Positions 1 to 11,264 of a stretch of DNA of 64,000 bases are shown piece after piece (position 1 is the stretch's first letter; every line of letters begins with the position of its first letter). A model generated the notes under the pieces. It made no database searches. It had not been told where the DNA came from and saw only the letters and a list, made by a program, of their open reading frames with translations. The stretch is from Vicia villosa. Taxonomy: Eukaryota; Streptophyta; Magnoliopsida; Fabales; Fabaceae. Made by a program: the position numbers and the translations under genes. The stretch is taken from positions 12,098,930 through 12,162,929 of the forward strand of contig NC_081186.1 of assembly GCF_029867415.1 (NCBI RefSeq), in the 5' to 3' direction.

Positions 1-925
1 TGGGGTCTTCTAAGACGGTTAAGTACATTATCAAAGGTCTTCCTTCCACTGGAGGAGACAAGATAGGTGGTTCGAGCAGATATTCCTTAATGCTGTCGAA
101 CGCTTTTTGACAATCGTCTGTCCAGACGCAACTTTGATTTTTCCGTAGAAGTTTTAAAATTGGAGCACAAGTTGCAGCCATGAGATATTGAATCTCGAGA
201 TGTAATTCAGACGTCCAAGAAATCCTCTAACTTGTTTCTCGGTTATGGGCGAAGGCATTTCTTGAACCGCCTTGACTTTGTCTCGATCTACTTCAATTCC
301 TTGTTTGCTGACTATGAAACCAAGGAGCTTCCCTGAGTAGACACCAAAGGTACACTTGTTGGGATTCACGCGAAGCTGAAACTTTCGTAAGCGTTGAAAT
401 AGCTTTGTCAGATTCTATATATGATCTTCCTCATTTTCTGATCTGGCAATCATGTCGTACACATAAACTTCCACTTCCTTATGCATCATGTTGTGTGGAA
501 AAGTATATTCATGCCTCTGAGGGTATTCTTAAGTGACGAGGAAACCAACGTTGATTTGCTTTTGAACTTCCTCTATGATTTTCATGGCCATCTCCGGATG
601 AGTTCTTCTCAATTTTTGCTTGACCAGGGTATTATGGTTTTAATGGTAAATGATGCTCCACTATACTGATATCCTACCCTGGCATATCTTGATAAGACCA
701 AGCGAAGACATCTGAGAACTCTTTGAGTAGTCGTATCAAACTCTCTTTGATTTCTGAACTGAGCGAAGCTCGAATCTTAACCTCTTTTCTATTTCCATCA
801 GAACCAAGGTTAATGATCTCTAGAGGCTCATTGTATGGCCTCTTCCTTTTGTTGGAGTAACCGTGAAATTTCCTTTGATATTTCTTCGTCTTCTTCTTCC
901 TCTGCCGCGAATACAGGAAACCCAA
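1..925 (-). pseudogene. Ogre element F: reverse transcriptase / start of RNase H, broken
   Basis: Read on the minus strand, 925-674 gives the region preceding RT in Ty3/gypsy Tat elements (FSDVFAWSYQDMPG). Positions 465-1 give the C-terminal RT palm and thumb (NPNKCTFGV, GKLLGFIVSKQGIEVD, RGFLGRLNYISRF) and the start of the RNase H connection (CVWTDDCQKAFDSI near 120-60). The catalytic YVDD box reads YVYD at 454-465, so the first metal-binding aspartate is lost. Between about 670 and 500 there are stops (one right after the DMPG motif) and a frameshift. The RT core motifs between EYPQ and the palm are missing, apparently a deletion of roughly 100 codons near 500-535. The enzyme would copy element RNA into DNA, but this copy cannot be active. 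It runs off the left edge, so integrase and the 3' LTR are not seen. Confidence 0.9.
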
Positions 926-2113
926 AGCTTGGAGAAGTCATGTGATCGCAAGTTTCAACGAGGTGTTTTATGATTAATCTGCATATGTGTAATGAGTTTT
1001 ATTTAAACAACGAGGGAAGACTCGGTGTATGCAGTTAATGGAATGTTTTGATGTTTTTAGGGTGTTTTTTTAGGATTACCAATTTCCGAAAAAAAAAAAG
1101 AAAAGGGAAAAACTAACGAAGGAACAAATGACATTTTTATTTATCGACAGTCACTTCTTGAAACAAAGACCTTATAAAACAAAACTCTGTTTCTTTGGAC
1201 AAAGCAAAGAGGGACATTTTCCTAAGAAATATTAAAATGCAAAGCCCTATGAAACATCTCTTCACCCTGGGCTATGGTGAGAGGACAAAATAACGGTGAA
1301 AGTTCCTACTTAGGAGTGCGAATAACAGTCAAAACTTCAACAGCCGTCCAATAGTGGCGAACCCCATTGTGCAATATGTAATCTGGCACCTTAGGCTTAA
1401 GTTGGCATGTGGTAGGTCTTGATTTACCAACCACTGTCTTTTCAAAACTCAGACGATCTTCTTCTGCTTCAGTAGACTGAGCGGTGTGAGCATACCCATT
1501 TCCAAGTGGAGTATGTCAGATTTTCTTTTGAGGAAACTTCCAATCTTCTGAATGGAGAGACTCGTTGTCGGAGACACTTTCGATATCATCCTCTTCTATA
1601 TTTTGATCTTGCTCTTCTCCCAAGATGGCGTTGACTAGGTATGTAAACTCTAAATCTGTAGCCTCGGAAGGTGACTTGGGGATATAATCCTCAATGATGA
1701 CTTCACTAGACGATGATGATGAGTAGCAAGGTTTATATATCTCTTTTGGCTGAGCAAGGTTTATATATCTCTTTAAGGAGCAGAGTATTTCACCATGTAG
1801 TCGAATTTTCCGCTTGGTTCTCCTAACGTATCCTAGGTTTCTTCGGGGATAGGAGGAACTTCTTCTGATGAACCATGACTTCCGGCGGTGAAGCTGTTAG
1901 TAACTTTGTCACTGCTTGATTGAGTCTTACTTCCAGATCCTTTAGTCGGATAATAGCAAGGTGAATCAGACTCTGCTAAGGAGATGTATCCTGATTTGTG
2001 AAGATAGGATAACCATTCCTCTTCTTCGGTGTTTTCCGTACCGATGGTATTGACTGTTGGTTGAACAGGTTGAAGAAAACCTCCGGTACGAAAAGTTCCT
2101 TGAATTGGGAGAA
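926..2113 (-). other. F: protease-RT spacer (possible Ogre intron region), non-coding
   Basis: No continuous reading frame on either strand. It lies between the protease tail and RT of F. Ogre elements are known for a spliced intron between protease and RT, so this may correspond to that intron plus a degenerate tail; I could not identify splice sites. A short direct duplication (period 28 bp, AGCAAGGTTTATATATCTCT) occurs at 1725-1775. A poly-A-rich run lies near 1084-1105. Confidence 0.5.
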
Positions 2114-2287
2114 CTACCTCAATTCCTTGAGTATCCTTTGATGATGTTGGAAAGAATCCAACTCCTGCTCTGTTTTGTTGTTAGTAGGAATCTCAATGTG
2201 CCCCCAACCACTGGTAGTGCCATCGTTTACAACTTGGATTGAATCTCTGTAGGAAGAAATAGACGCTGCTGTCTTCTTTCCCTGTTG
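2114..2287 (-). pseudogene. F: tail of gag-pro polyprotein downstream of protease
   Basis: The minus strand reads GKKTAASISSYRDS followed by GTTSGWGHIEIPTNNK. This resembles the segment that follows the protease in Ogre polyproteins. It is open to about 2114 and then degenerates. Its native upstream neighbour is interrupted by the inverted repeat at 2288-2510, so it is not joined in frame to the protease. Assignment is from remembered family pattern only. Confidence 0.55.
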
Positions 2288-2510
2288 TGCTAGGCCGCCC
2301 ATGGATTCATGAGGCTGGGGCAATTACTTCAAAACTTCATCAGAAACTGAAGTTCATACGAAATGAAAAATTAATAACCGTATGTGGAGAACGAGCTCTG
2401 ATCGTCAGCAACCTGCCATCATTCTCCGACATAGAACCAAAAGAACTTCAGTTTCTGATGAAGTTTTGAAGTAATTGCCCCAGCCTCATGAATCCATGGG
2501 CGGCCTAGCA
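2288..2510. repeat. 68-bp perfect inverted repeat with 87-bp spacer inside the protease region
   Basis: Arms at 2288-2355 and 2443-2510 are exact reverse complements over 68 bp. The right arm is in native minus orientation and continues the protease (CLLGRPWIHEAG). The left arm repeats the same codons on the plus strand. The spacer reads in protease sense on the plus strand (NEKLITVCGERALIVSNLPS), so it is inverted relative to the element. The arrangement is arm, then reverse complement of (arm + next segment), a fold-back template-switch signature. Confidence 0.95.
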
Positions 2511-3655
2511 AACAACTGTATGCTGCTTGAATATCCATGACCTGGAAAGTGATCTTGAAAGTGTAAGGTCCAATGGTTATGGGAAGATCAACTTCTCCAA
2601 AACCGACTTTCTCGATCCATCGAATGCTTTGACGATGACATTGTTTCCCCTTAATGGGAAATCCTTGAAAGATAATCTTGACAAGGTTGATTTAGGCATG
2701 ATGTTGAGAGAGGATCCATTGTCTATTAGGACTCTTGTGAGAACATCACCCTTACAGCTAACTGAGATGTTGAGTGGCAAGTTATGGCCCACTCCTTCTT
2801 CAAGAAGATCTTCGTCACAAAAACTCAAATTAGTTTCTGCGGAGATGTTGGAAACGATGTTGTTGAATTGCCCTATAGTAACACTAGGTTCTACGAAAGC
2901 TTGTTCCAAAACTTTTTGTAGAGTTTCCCTATGAGCTTCGGAACTCAATAGTAGAGAAAGTACAGATATCATATACAGAATATATAGCAATTGATCTACA
3001 ATGTTGTATTCACTCCTCTAGATTAATTTCAAGATCTCATCATTTTCTTTCGCTTGAGTAGCATTGATTGGATGACGGTTCTGCTTATGTGGTGCTTCTT
3101 CCGAAGATTTCTCCATATTTTCTGTTGTTCTGTTGAAGACTCGTCCACTCTAGGGACTCGACTAACATCAGCAATGTTGACAACAGACGGTAATGGTATT
3201 TCCTTACCATTTTCAATGAATGTAGAATTTTACTTGTATGGTATAGCCTTGTTGGACTCATATGGTACAAGACCTGGTAAGTAGATGACTAATGGAACAA
3301 TTATTGTCTTCCTGCTGTCATACTTGACTTACATTGGGTTAACTTGATTACTTTGAGGAGATACGGTAAAGACTTCGTCATCTTCCCTGTTGGAAAGAAC
3401 TGTAATGGAATTGTCATCCATTAACTTCTAAATGTCGTTACGGAAGCGCAAACATCCTCGTGAATTTCTTCGACAAATTTTGCACCTACTTTAAGGATGG
3501 AAATCTGTTCCAAAGTAAGAAAGTCCATTTAAAGTTTTATGGAACCTGACTACCGATCCTTCAAGATCTTCAACCTTATAGATCTTGTATTCTCGTGGAC
3601 ATCCTTGAACCATGTTGATGTCACATTCAGTTTTGACTTGAATGTGTTAAATCCA
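2511..3655 (-). pseudogene. F: gag-protease linker and retropepsin-like protease, broken
   Basis: Positions 2990-2577 encode an Ogre-type aspartic protease (ISVLSLLLSSEAHRETLQKV upstream, then the flap and core region). The active-site triplet reads DNG (VLIDNGSSLNIMPKS) where D-T/S-G is required, so the protease is probably inactive. A frameshift near 2577 moves the frame into VDLPITIGPYTFKITFQVMD, which runs into the right arm of the inverted repeat at 2510. Between 3655 and 2991 the linker to gag is recognisable only as fragments with many stops. In an intact element this domain would mature the Gag-Pol polyprotein. Confidence 0.8.
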
Positions 3656-4769
3656 TCATAAGTCCATTTCTTCTTGTAATGCAGCTTGAACTACAACACA
3701 TCCTTGATTATTCTTTGGACAAATTTCACAGGTGAAGTAGTCGCGAGGTGGTACGTGGTCGTACCCAGCTTGTCTAGCGTGCATTTTCACGAGATTTTCC
3801 CCTATCTGACGGATGTCGTAGATTTGAATGACATTGGGGTGTTGATTTACCAGATTCACTGAAGCTTCTTTGTGCTGCAGAAGAGGATTTGCTTGGACGT
3901 TAGGATTAGTATCTTTGAAGGATAGCATTTCAGTCTTCACTAATCTTTGAACGTCGGCCTTGAAATGGAAACAATTCTCAATGTTGTGACCTGGTACCCC
4001 CTGATGATAGGGACAAGATTGGTCAGCCTTGAACCAAGGTGAAGATTCATTTGCAGGATTTGAAGGACTCTTCGTCTTATTGAGTCCTTTTGCCAGTAGA
4101 GTTGGAAACAATTCCGCATACGGCATTGGTACGGGGTTGAAGGCATGATACCTTGGTGCCCGATTGTTGTTGAAATTTGGAGGTCGAACATGTTGCTAAG
4201 GTTGTTCCGACCTTTGTTGAAATGGTTGTTGAGAAACCTGAGGTTGATATGCTGGCGCTGAGTTAACAACCGGAGTTATTGTAGCAACTTGAGGTTGACA
4301 CCTCTTTCTTGATTTGTGCAAGACATTGCTGACGTCTTGATCCTTTTTCTTTTGGAAACAACTTCCGTACTTCCTAAAACCAATAGAAGATTCTGATTCT
4401 TTGTTCAAGCGTCCTTCTCGAAATGATTCTTCTAGGCGTACGCCCATGTTTACCATCTCAGTAAAGTCACTAGGGGCGCTGGCGACCATTCGTCTGTAGT
4501 AAAATGGACTCAAAGTCTTGAGATAGATTTTTGTCATTTCTTTCTCTTCAAGAGGAGGAAAAATTTGAGCAGCAACTTCACGTCATCTCTCAGCGTATTC
4601 TTTGAAACTCTCTTTATCCTTTTGAGTCATGTCCCGGAGTTGATCTCTGTCGGGAGCCATATCCAGATTGTACTAATACTATTTGACGAAGGCCTCTCCG
4701 AGGTCTCGAAAAGTATGAATCTTTGAATTGTCTAGGTTCATGTACCATTTGAGTGCAACACTAGTCAGG

Positions 4770-6053
4770 GGGCTGGCCCTGAGCACGGGCTCGCTGGGCG
4801 GGAGCCCAGGGCCCCATAATTTTAGGGGCACCAAAAAACTTTTTTTTACCCTATATATATTAAAAGAAAATTTTTTAATATAAAAATACTTGTTAGAATT
4901 TTATTTTTGAAAAATACTGACTAACAAAATTATAGGGACACTACAAAGTCAAAAGTAATAAAAGAATGTAATTTCCTGTAAATAAAATACAGAATAGAAT
5001 AAAATCCATTAATTCTCCTAAAATAAAATCAATTAATATTATATATCTATAACTTTAGCAACTAAAGAGTTTAATTGAGACACTAAAATTAAAATAATGA
5101 TATAGAGAATTTTTTATAATATTGATAATGTTATTTGATAGGTTAGAAATCTTCTAACCATGCCAATAATTTTGTTAAAAGCTTTTATTAATACGTGGCA
5201 TATAGTTAAAAGCTTTTATTAAATATTTTTTTAGGGAAATTAAGTGAGATAAGTGAGGTAAGTAATATATGCAACGTATTAATTCAAACTGTTAACATAT
5301 TTATATTGTATTTATACTATATTTTTTAGAGTGTTACAACGTATTTTTACTGTATTTTTTTATTCGACAAAACGTTGGAAAATTCTCATAGACAATGTGA
5401 AAGGTTTAACTATTAAACCATTGTCACAAACACGTTGGGAAAGTCATGTGAATAGGGTATATGCAATTAAATCTCAAACTTCATATGTAAGAGAAGCACT
5501 ACTTCAACTAGCTGAACAAGATAATGATCCCAAAATTAAGAGTGAAGCCGAATCTTTAGCAACTCATTAAATTGGAAACTTTGAATATTTAGTAGCTATG
5601 ATTATTTAGTTTGAATTGTTAATGGTTGTTAATGAAATTAGCAAAAGTTTGTAAAAAAGAAGACATGTGTATTGATGTGGCTATAAAACTAGTAAAAGGT
5701 TTGATCAAGTATTTGAAAAAATATAGAGAATTTGAATTTGTAAATGCTAAGGCTAGTGCTGAAAAGATTGGGAATGAAACGGAGATTGAAAGTGTTTTTA
5801 TTCAAAAACGTAAAATTAGTAGAAAACAACACTATGATGAAAATCCATCTCAACCCACACGAGTCTGCTGAAGAGTCTTTCCAAAACCATTATTTCTTAT
5901 ATATTATGGATCAAACAATTGGCTCTCTTGAGTCTGCTGATAAAAGATTTTATCTAATTATTTCTTTTATCCTTATGTATTTATTGTTAAAAAAAATCGA
6001 GGCACCACTCTTTTGATTCGCCCAAGGCACTCAAATTCAAAGGACCGACCCTG
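4770..6053 (+). mobile_element. hAT-like DNA transposon, truncated, inserted in F gag
   Basis: The gag reading is clean on both sides and AGTCAGG occurs at 4763-4769 and 6054-6060, a probable target duplication (7 bp seen; hAT makes 8). The ends are similar but imperfect: left CAGGGGGCTGGCCCTGAG (overlapping the direct repeat) and right, reverse-complemented, CAGGGTCGGTCCTTTGA. CAGGG-type termini are typical of plant hAT elements. The 1.28-kb insert is AT-rich and holds only a C-terminal part of a transposase-like gene, so it is non-autonomous. Exact ends are uncertain by a few bases. Confidence 0.75.
5331..6016 (+). pseudogene. hAT transposase-like fragment (TTF-type zinc finger / DUF4371 group)
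   Basis: Plus-strand reading 5331-5570 contains KPLSQTRWESHVNRVYAIKS followed by REALLQLAEQDNDPKIKSEA, a pattern I know from plant TTF-type zinc-finger (ZMYM1-like) hAT proteins. After a stop at 5568 it resumes (KAS-AEKIGNETEIESVF, RKISRKQHYDENPSQPTR), then shifts frame near 5870 to EESFQNHYFLYIMDQTIGSL. The N-terminal zinc finger and C-terminal dimerisation domain are absent. Several stops and frameshifts make it non-functional. Confidence 0.72.
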
Positions 6054-6830
6054 AGTCAGGCTGTCTTGAAAATAGTGAATGAGCAATTGTTGATTATCAG
6101 TCTGAGTTGACATCCTTCGAGCGTACATCACGAGGTGACTTTGTGGGAATGAATTCCCTTTGTACTTCTCGAAATCTGGTACTTTGAATTTGTGAGGAAT
6201 CTTAAAATTTGGAACCAGACAGAGGTCTTCAGCGTTCTTTCCAAATAGATCTTGTCCTTAGAGAGTCTTGAGTTCCTTCTGCATCTGCAGAAACTGTTCC
6301 TGGAACTCGTCCAATATTTCATACACGCCAGCGTCCTCACTGGGAGCGTGATGATACATTTGTCCGACTGGCGAAGGAAAAGTATGCACAATCGGCTGTG
6401 GAGAAGCCATGACAAAAGATCTTGGTATCTCAGCATTCTGTTGCGCAAAACCCGTAGTTGTTGCTCTTGGAATTTCCATTTCCGGAGGTCTGTAACCCTC
6501 TGTTGGATGCATGTCCATAGTGACTCTTGGAACTTTAGAAACTCGGGGTATGTACCCGTCTGGAATGAAGTTATACGGCATGCCCCAAGGTCGGTTGGGC
6601 GGCATGGTATACTGAGGAATAGGAGTGGAAACAATCTCGGAAACCACATTCCTTTGTGGATCTTCTGGTGGAGGTTGACTATGTGCAACCACCAGGGCTT
6701 CTACCATACTGCTGAGCCTTTCAACAGCTTCTTTGAGAGTAGTGAACTCTTCTCTGAGTTCTCCATTCTCTTGCTCTAAGTCTTCCATTTTTTTCTTGCG
6801 ACTTGAACGAGTGTTGTATGAATGAGACAA

Positions 6831-7072
6831 CTTGAATGCCTTTCTTCACTTCCTTCCCCTCCTCTCTTTCTGGAGTAAGGAAAGTGACGATTAGGACCGC
6901 GAAAATTCTAGTGTCAGTGCTTACTATTAACGTGATGCATGCAATTAAATTAATGTTTTTCAAGGAAACACCATAATTACGTTATGAAACATCAAAATTT
7001 TATTGATTAAGCAAAACGCTGTTTTTTACAACACTTTGAAAAGGAAATACAGAGAAATAGAGAGAAAGGACA
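6831..7072 (-). other. F: spacer between ORF1 and gag
   Basis: About 240 bp between the ORF1 stop (7073-7075) and the gag start. No convincing reading frame. Confidence 0.6.
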
Positions 7073-8505
7073 CTAAAACTTAGACGAAGAGCCAACTTCA
7101 CCTTCTAACATCTTCTGTTTCTTGAGTTGAGCATTTTTTGACGTAAGCTGGTCGATGATCCAGGAAGCAGGAGGGATGTGGTGAGAAAGTGACGTTTGTG
7201 TCAATTATCGTTCGAGTACTTCAAGTAACTCATCCTTCCTTCTTAGGATGTTCTGGATCTCAACGTTTTCTGTGTTGATGATTCAATACTTGTTTCTCCA
7301 AGCATTCCTTTCTTGGCACACCTTGGTTAATGCCGCTTGTAGTTTCTCAACGTCGGTGGAGAAAGGAAAATTGGTTCCCTTAGGGGAATAGGTTCTTGAC
7401 GCTGGTATGGCATCCTGAGCTTGAACGCCCTAACGCGTACCCATTGAAGGTAAGGATCCAGGGAGATGCAGAGATGTTTTCCTAACAGTCTTCTCCCTTT
7501 GCTGTGAACAAGACGCCAGGCTTGGACAATTTCCTTCTTCAGCATGTTTCCATGATCGTCGATGTTCTTGAAGAACAGACCCTCCAATTGAATACTACTT
7601 GGTATATTTTTCATGGGATAGCCGTATTGACGACGGGCTAAAGCTGGATTATAACTGATTCCTCCCTTAGTTCCAATAAGGGGTACATTGGGATAACTTC
7701 CGCAACTGTAGATGATCTTGGTTTCATCGTTTTCTAGACTAGACCAATCAATGTCTGAATGAGTGAGGGACATGATTTTCTGTTACCAGCAAAGGTCATC
7801 CCTCAGGTTCCAGAAAGCGATAGACTTTGGCAGGTGCGAGACGAACCATTTGTATAACAACGGTACACAACACATGATTAATCCTCCTTGATGCAGGTTT
7901 CTTGAATGCATAGAGTGGTAAGCATCCGCAAGCAAGGTTGGAACTGGATTTCCAATTAAGAAGATCTTAATTGCATTGATGTCGACGAAATTGTCAATGT
8001 TAGGGAACAAAAACAATCTGTAGATAAGCAATGCCAAGATGTCCTCAAAAGTGCTCATATCTTGGATGTTGACGAAGTACCGAGCTTGATCTAATAGAAA
8101 CTTGGAGGGCAATCCTTGGATTCCTCCTTTACTCACCATATGAGTTCTGACGTCGACTATGTTCAAGGGAGTAGTTACTGCAATGATGACGTCGTCAGGA
8201 TTCTTTTCCAAACCGGAGTACGGATCTTGCGCGTACACGGGTATTCCAACCAGACGAGAATACTCCTCCAACGTAGGCATGAGTTGATAATCTGGAAAGG
8301 TGAAGCAGTGATACGTTGGATCGTAAAACTGTACCAAAGTGGGAAGGATCCCATCCACAATTTTGGTATTGAGAAGAGGCAGAAGTTTTCCATACTTCTC
8401 CTTGAAAGGCTGGGGGTTCACTACCAGTTTTCCGAGCTTTTCCAATTCCTCGACCTTAGGAATCTTGAAGGTGTATTTCCTAGCTCTCTTTCTTCTGTAA
8501 TCCAT
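7073..8505 (-). pseudogene. F: Ogre ORF1 (plant-mobile-domain / DUF7745-like), broken
   Basis: The Met at 8505 (MDYRRKRARKYTFKIPKVEE) begins a frame open to 7783, broken by a TAA at 7780-7782, continuing in the same frame to about 7355. A frameshift follows and a coiled-coil tail (VEKLQAALTKVCQERNAW) ends at TAG 7073-7075; two further stops lie in the tail. Total length is about 477 codons. Family landmarks include LPTLVQFYDPTYHCFTFPDY, LLIYRLFLFPNIDNFVDINA, NPVPTLLADAYHSM, SCGSYPNVPLIGTKGGISYN. ORF1 upstream of gag is a hallmark of Ogre elements and its function is unknown. Similarity to plant mobile/DUF7745 proteins is from memory. Confidence 0.85.
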
Positions 8506-8679
8506 GGTATAGATCCTTAAGTCCTTTCTCTGTTTCTCTCTTTCTTTCTCTCTCTAGGAAGTTCAAAACGTATGTTATTTAGTTTCCTTGAAAACGACTC
8601 GAAAAAGACTTTGTTTTTTACTATTATGATGTATGAATGCATGAATGTGCACACAAGAGTTTTTAACAAACATGGGGTA
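8506..8679 (-). other. F: leader upstream of ORF1, cut by element C
   Basis: Pyrimidine-rich on the plus strand (TTTCTCTCTTTCTTTCTCTC near 8530-8555). No PBS is present before 8680, so the F PBS and 5' LTR must lie beyond element C, outside the window. GGGTA at 8675-8679 is the presumed left TSD of C. Confidence 0.6.
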
Positions 8680-8701
8680 TGTCGCTACCGTGAAAATTAA
8701 T

Positions 8702-8711
8702 AGAGTCGCCA
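8702..8711 (-). promoter_or_regulatory. LTR C: PBS-like decamer
   Basis: Minus strand TGGCGACTCT, identical to the first 10 nt of the Ogre PBS, 22 nt inside the LTR end. Confidence 0.7.
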
Positions 8712-8808
8712 CTAACATATTTATCCTAAAAAGGAAGGGAATGCCAGCAAACCACCAAAACAAAACAACGGTCTCTCGACCAGAGAAAAAGGGTAAGGGA
8801 GTCGGTTA

Positions 8809-8855
8809 CGCGAGGGGAAGGTATTAGCACCCCTCGCGCCCATCGTACTCGATGG
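8809..8855 (-). promoter_or_regulatory. LTR C: conserved double hairpin
   Basis: Stem 1 CCATCG/CGATGG (8840-8845, 8850-8855; 4-nt loop). Stem 2 CGCGAGGGG/CCCCTCGCG (8809-8817, 8830-8838; 12-nt loop, sense TGCTAATACCTT). The stems differ from the A/B/E versions by compensatory changes. Confidence 0.75.
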
Positions 8856-11031
8856 TATCCATGCTAATGTCTAAATCTATGGGTGTGTAACAAATCTACG
8901 CTAATCTGGACTAAAATGAATGCAGAATGTAGGGAAAAGAAAGGATTGTGCTCGCACGGACCCTACCCCGCTGCCTACGTATCTGTTTTGCAGAATTAGA
9001 GCTACCGTAGCTCGACTAACTAGTTTCTGTTTGTTTTGTGTTTTTTAGGTGAACGAGTTACATTCACACTCCGCTGCTCGACCTTTTGAGACTTATGCTG
9101 GGAATGGAGCGGAAATAACAAGTTCTTAAGAAATGAAAATCAAAGAGTTTGGTTTGTGTTTTAAAGAATGCATGAGGAAAACCTAAGCTAAGGGGGAAAG
9201 CTTGCTACCTAATGTTATCATACAAAGGGTACAAGTCTAAACTAAACTAGCAGCCTACGGGGAAAAGGCGAAAGCAAACAAAAATATCACACAAACGAGT
9301 TCCGCTCGTAAAGCAAACAAAACCAACGGTACTGACCGAATGGTAGAAAAGCGGTCCCGCCATAACCAATGGGAGCAACTCAAACCAAGTCAACCAAGCA
9401 TTAGACCTCGCGAAAATTATCGGGCCATAGACAAGAGGAGCGGATCCCTCTCAGCAACCAAGCCGTCACGGATCTGAAAGGAAAACGGTGCGTGCGTACA
9501 CCGAGCATCAACGTCGGGCAACGCGAGCTATAGGAAAGGCGGGGGTCCGGCTGCATGAACCCTTTTCCTGACATACTCGATAACAAGATCTTGTGCAAGT
9601 TCAGAAGCAAGCAACGCGTAATGTGCGCATACTGAACAGACTCGATGAGACTAGGCGGGGGTTGATTACTAACCCTTTCCGCGTGCCTTCCATGAGGACT
9701 TAACGGAGTGCCATATAGGACATATTACACCGTGACTCTCTGCCGCAAAGCACAAATGTAAACATACCAACAAAATCAAAGCCTCTTTCGAGGGCTTGGC
9801 CAGATGCATGTCTAGGTCCTACTTCTCATGTTAAAGGATGACGCGGAAAGCGGTAAAAGGGACCAGGAGACAATACCGAACGGATAGCAAATCCGCAATG
9901 AGCTAGCAAGCGTAAGCAGAGAAGTCTGGAATACTTCGCGTAAGCCATCATCAAGCAAAGCGAGTCAGAAAGCGTCGTCGTGAACATAAATCACGAGCGA
10001 CATGTGGTACACGTCGAGCATAACCACACAAACCTGCAAGAAAACACAAGCCAGACAATACAAGAGTATACATCTTAATGAATGAGAGATCAGATGAATC
10101 GATCGGAAATATGTTCGTGTCCCACAAATAAAGTGGAACACGACGCAAATCAATCGCACCGGAAGAATTCGTGTCCCACAAATAAAGTGGAACACGAAGA
10201 AAGTCAAATCGCAATCGAAGGCTCTCTCGAAGTACCTCGCACATCTCAGCAAACAAATCAGTAGTAACAAGGAAGCCCGCTATAGAAAATACTAGCAATT
10301 AAGTTCTAAGTAAATCCTAAACAAGATTAAATTGTTTTTCATGACATCTTCTAAAAGTAATAGAACAAAACTATCTACAAAACATCTAAATTCTAACAAG
10401 CAAAAGATTACATGTTTTTGGTTATTTTTTATCAATGCGAGAAAGCTAATCAAACATCATATTTTTTATAGCATTTTATCAAAGAATTAAAACTAAATAA
10501 TATAACAAAACACTTAAATTCTAAAAAGCAAAATATATGTTTTTATTATCTAAAAAGAATAGGAAAAAAATCTAAGTGAAATGAAATTAATTCTAACATG
10601 AAACAACATGGAGTCAGGGGGTAAAAGTTGGATATATGGTGTTGCAAAGAGTAATCTGGGCGCAGGCCCAGTTCATGGTGGCCCAACGACTGTTTTTATT
10701 CAGTTTTTCTATGTTCAAAAAAAAAGGTGACACAGGCCAAAGTGTAGGTGTGTTAACAGCAAATCGGTGGCCCAAGAAGTTCATTGATCCAATCCCTACT
10801 CTCATGATTCAAATTTCAACTCAAACCTTATGTCAATCTAATTTCCTATTAATGTTAATCAATTATCAGATTTTTATTCAATTAACAAACAATTAAACTA
10901 TCAATTAAACATATTAAACTCACATTAATCTCAATTAAGCTCAATTAAACTAAAAACAAAATGAAAAAAAGGAATTAGGTTAGAGTTTTGTGACCATTGA
11001 AATGTCTCAGAACTTCTCCTTCTTCACGTGA

Positions 11032-11264
11032 ATGGCGAAGCACCAACTACGCGATTTCTCCATCTTCGACGGACCTTTGTTTGCCGCCGGGAACAATGCA
11101 GAACCTCGCCGTTCTCGCCTCACTCTCATCCTCGATCAGCTCTCAAACTCCATCTCAGATTCAATGAGCTCAACGGCGCCGAACCTCAGGCACTTCCTTG
11201 ACTTCGGAGTTTTCTCTCCAATCATACATTCAGAACCAGAAATCCTTCTTAGCACAGAGTTCAG
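11032..11264 (+). pseudogene. Possible captured host-gene first exon, antisense inside LTR C
   Basis: A frame from the ATG at 11032 (MAKHQLRDFSIFDGPLFAAG, later RSRLTLILDQLSNSISDSMS) has coding-like base use. Third positions are rich in C and T and the segment is more GC-rich than its surroundings. A consensus donor TTCAG|GTACGA falls at 11264/11265, after which the frame stays open only to 11340 and base use changes. I do not recognise the protein. It lies on the strand opposite to element C, as expected for a transduplicated gene fragment. It could also be chance. Confidence 0.4.

Larger units (their letters stand above)
3656..6830 (-). pseudogene. F: gag, interrupted by a hAT-like transposon and by stops
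   Basis: The start chosen is the Met at 6830 (MSHSYNTRSSRKKKMEDLEQ), the usual basic, coiled-coil Gag N-terminus. The frame runs to a stop near 6258 and continues in the same frame (DLFGKNAEDLCLVPNFKIP) to about 6061. There the DNA insertion 4770-6053 splits it. It resumes near 4760 through the capsid-like segment (KDKESFKEYAER, EMTKIYLKTLSPFYYRRMV) to the nucleocapsid-like module CPYHQGVPGHNIENC (about 4020-3970). This is CX2HX5HX4C rather than canonical CX2CX4HX4C. In-frame stops near 4690-4670 and 4580 look like transitions (CAG to TAG, TGG to TGA), as expected from deamination of methylated cytosine; another stop falls near 4197. Gag would form the cytoplasmic virus-like particle; this copy is dead. 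Confidence 0.88.

Noticed and set aside
6252..6779. 175-codon plus-strand frame
   Set aside because: Antisense shadow of F gag.
8116..8520. 134-codon plus-strand frame
   Set aside because: Antisense shadow of F ORF1.
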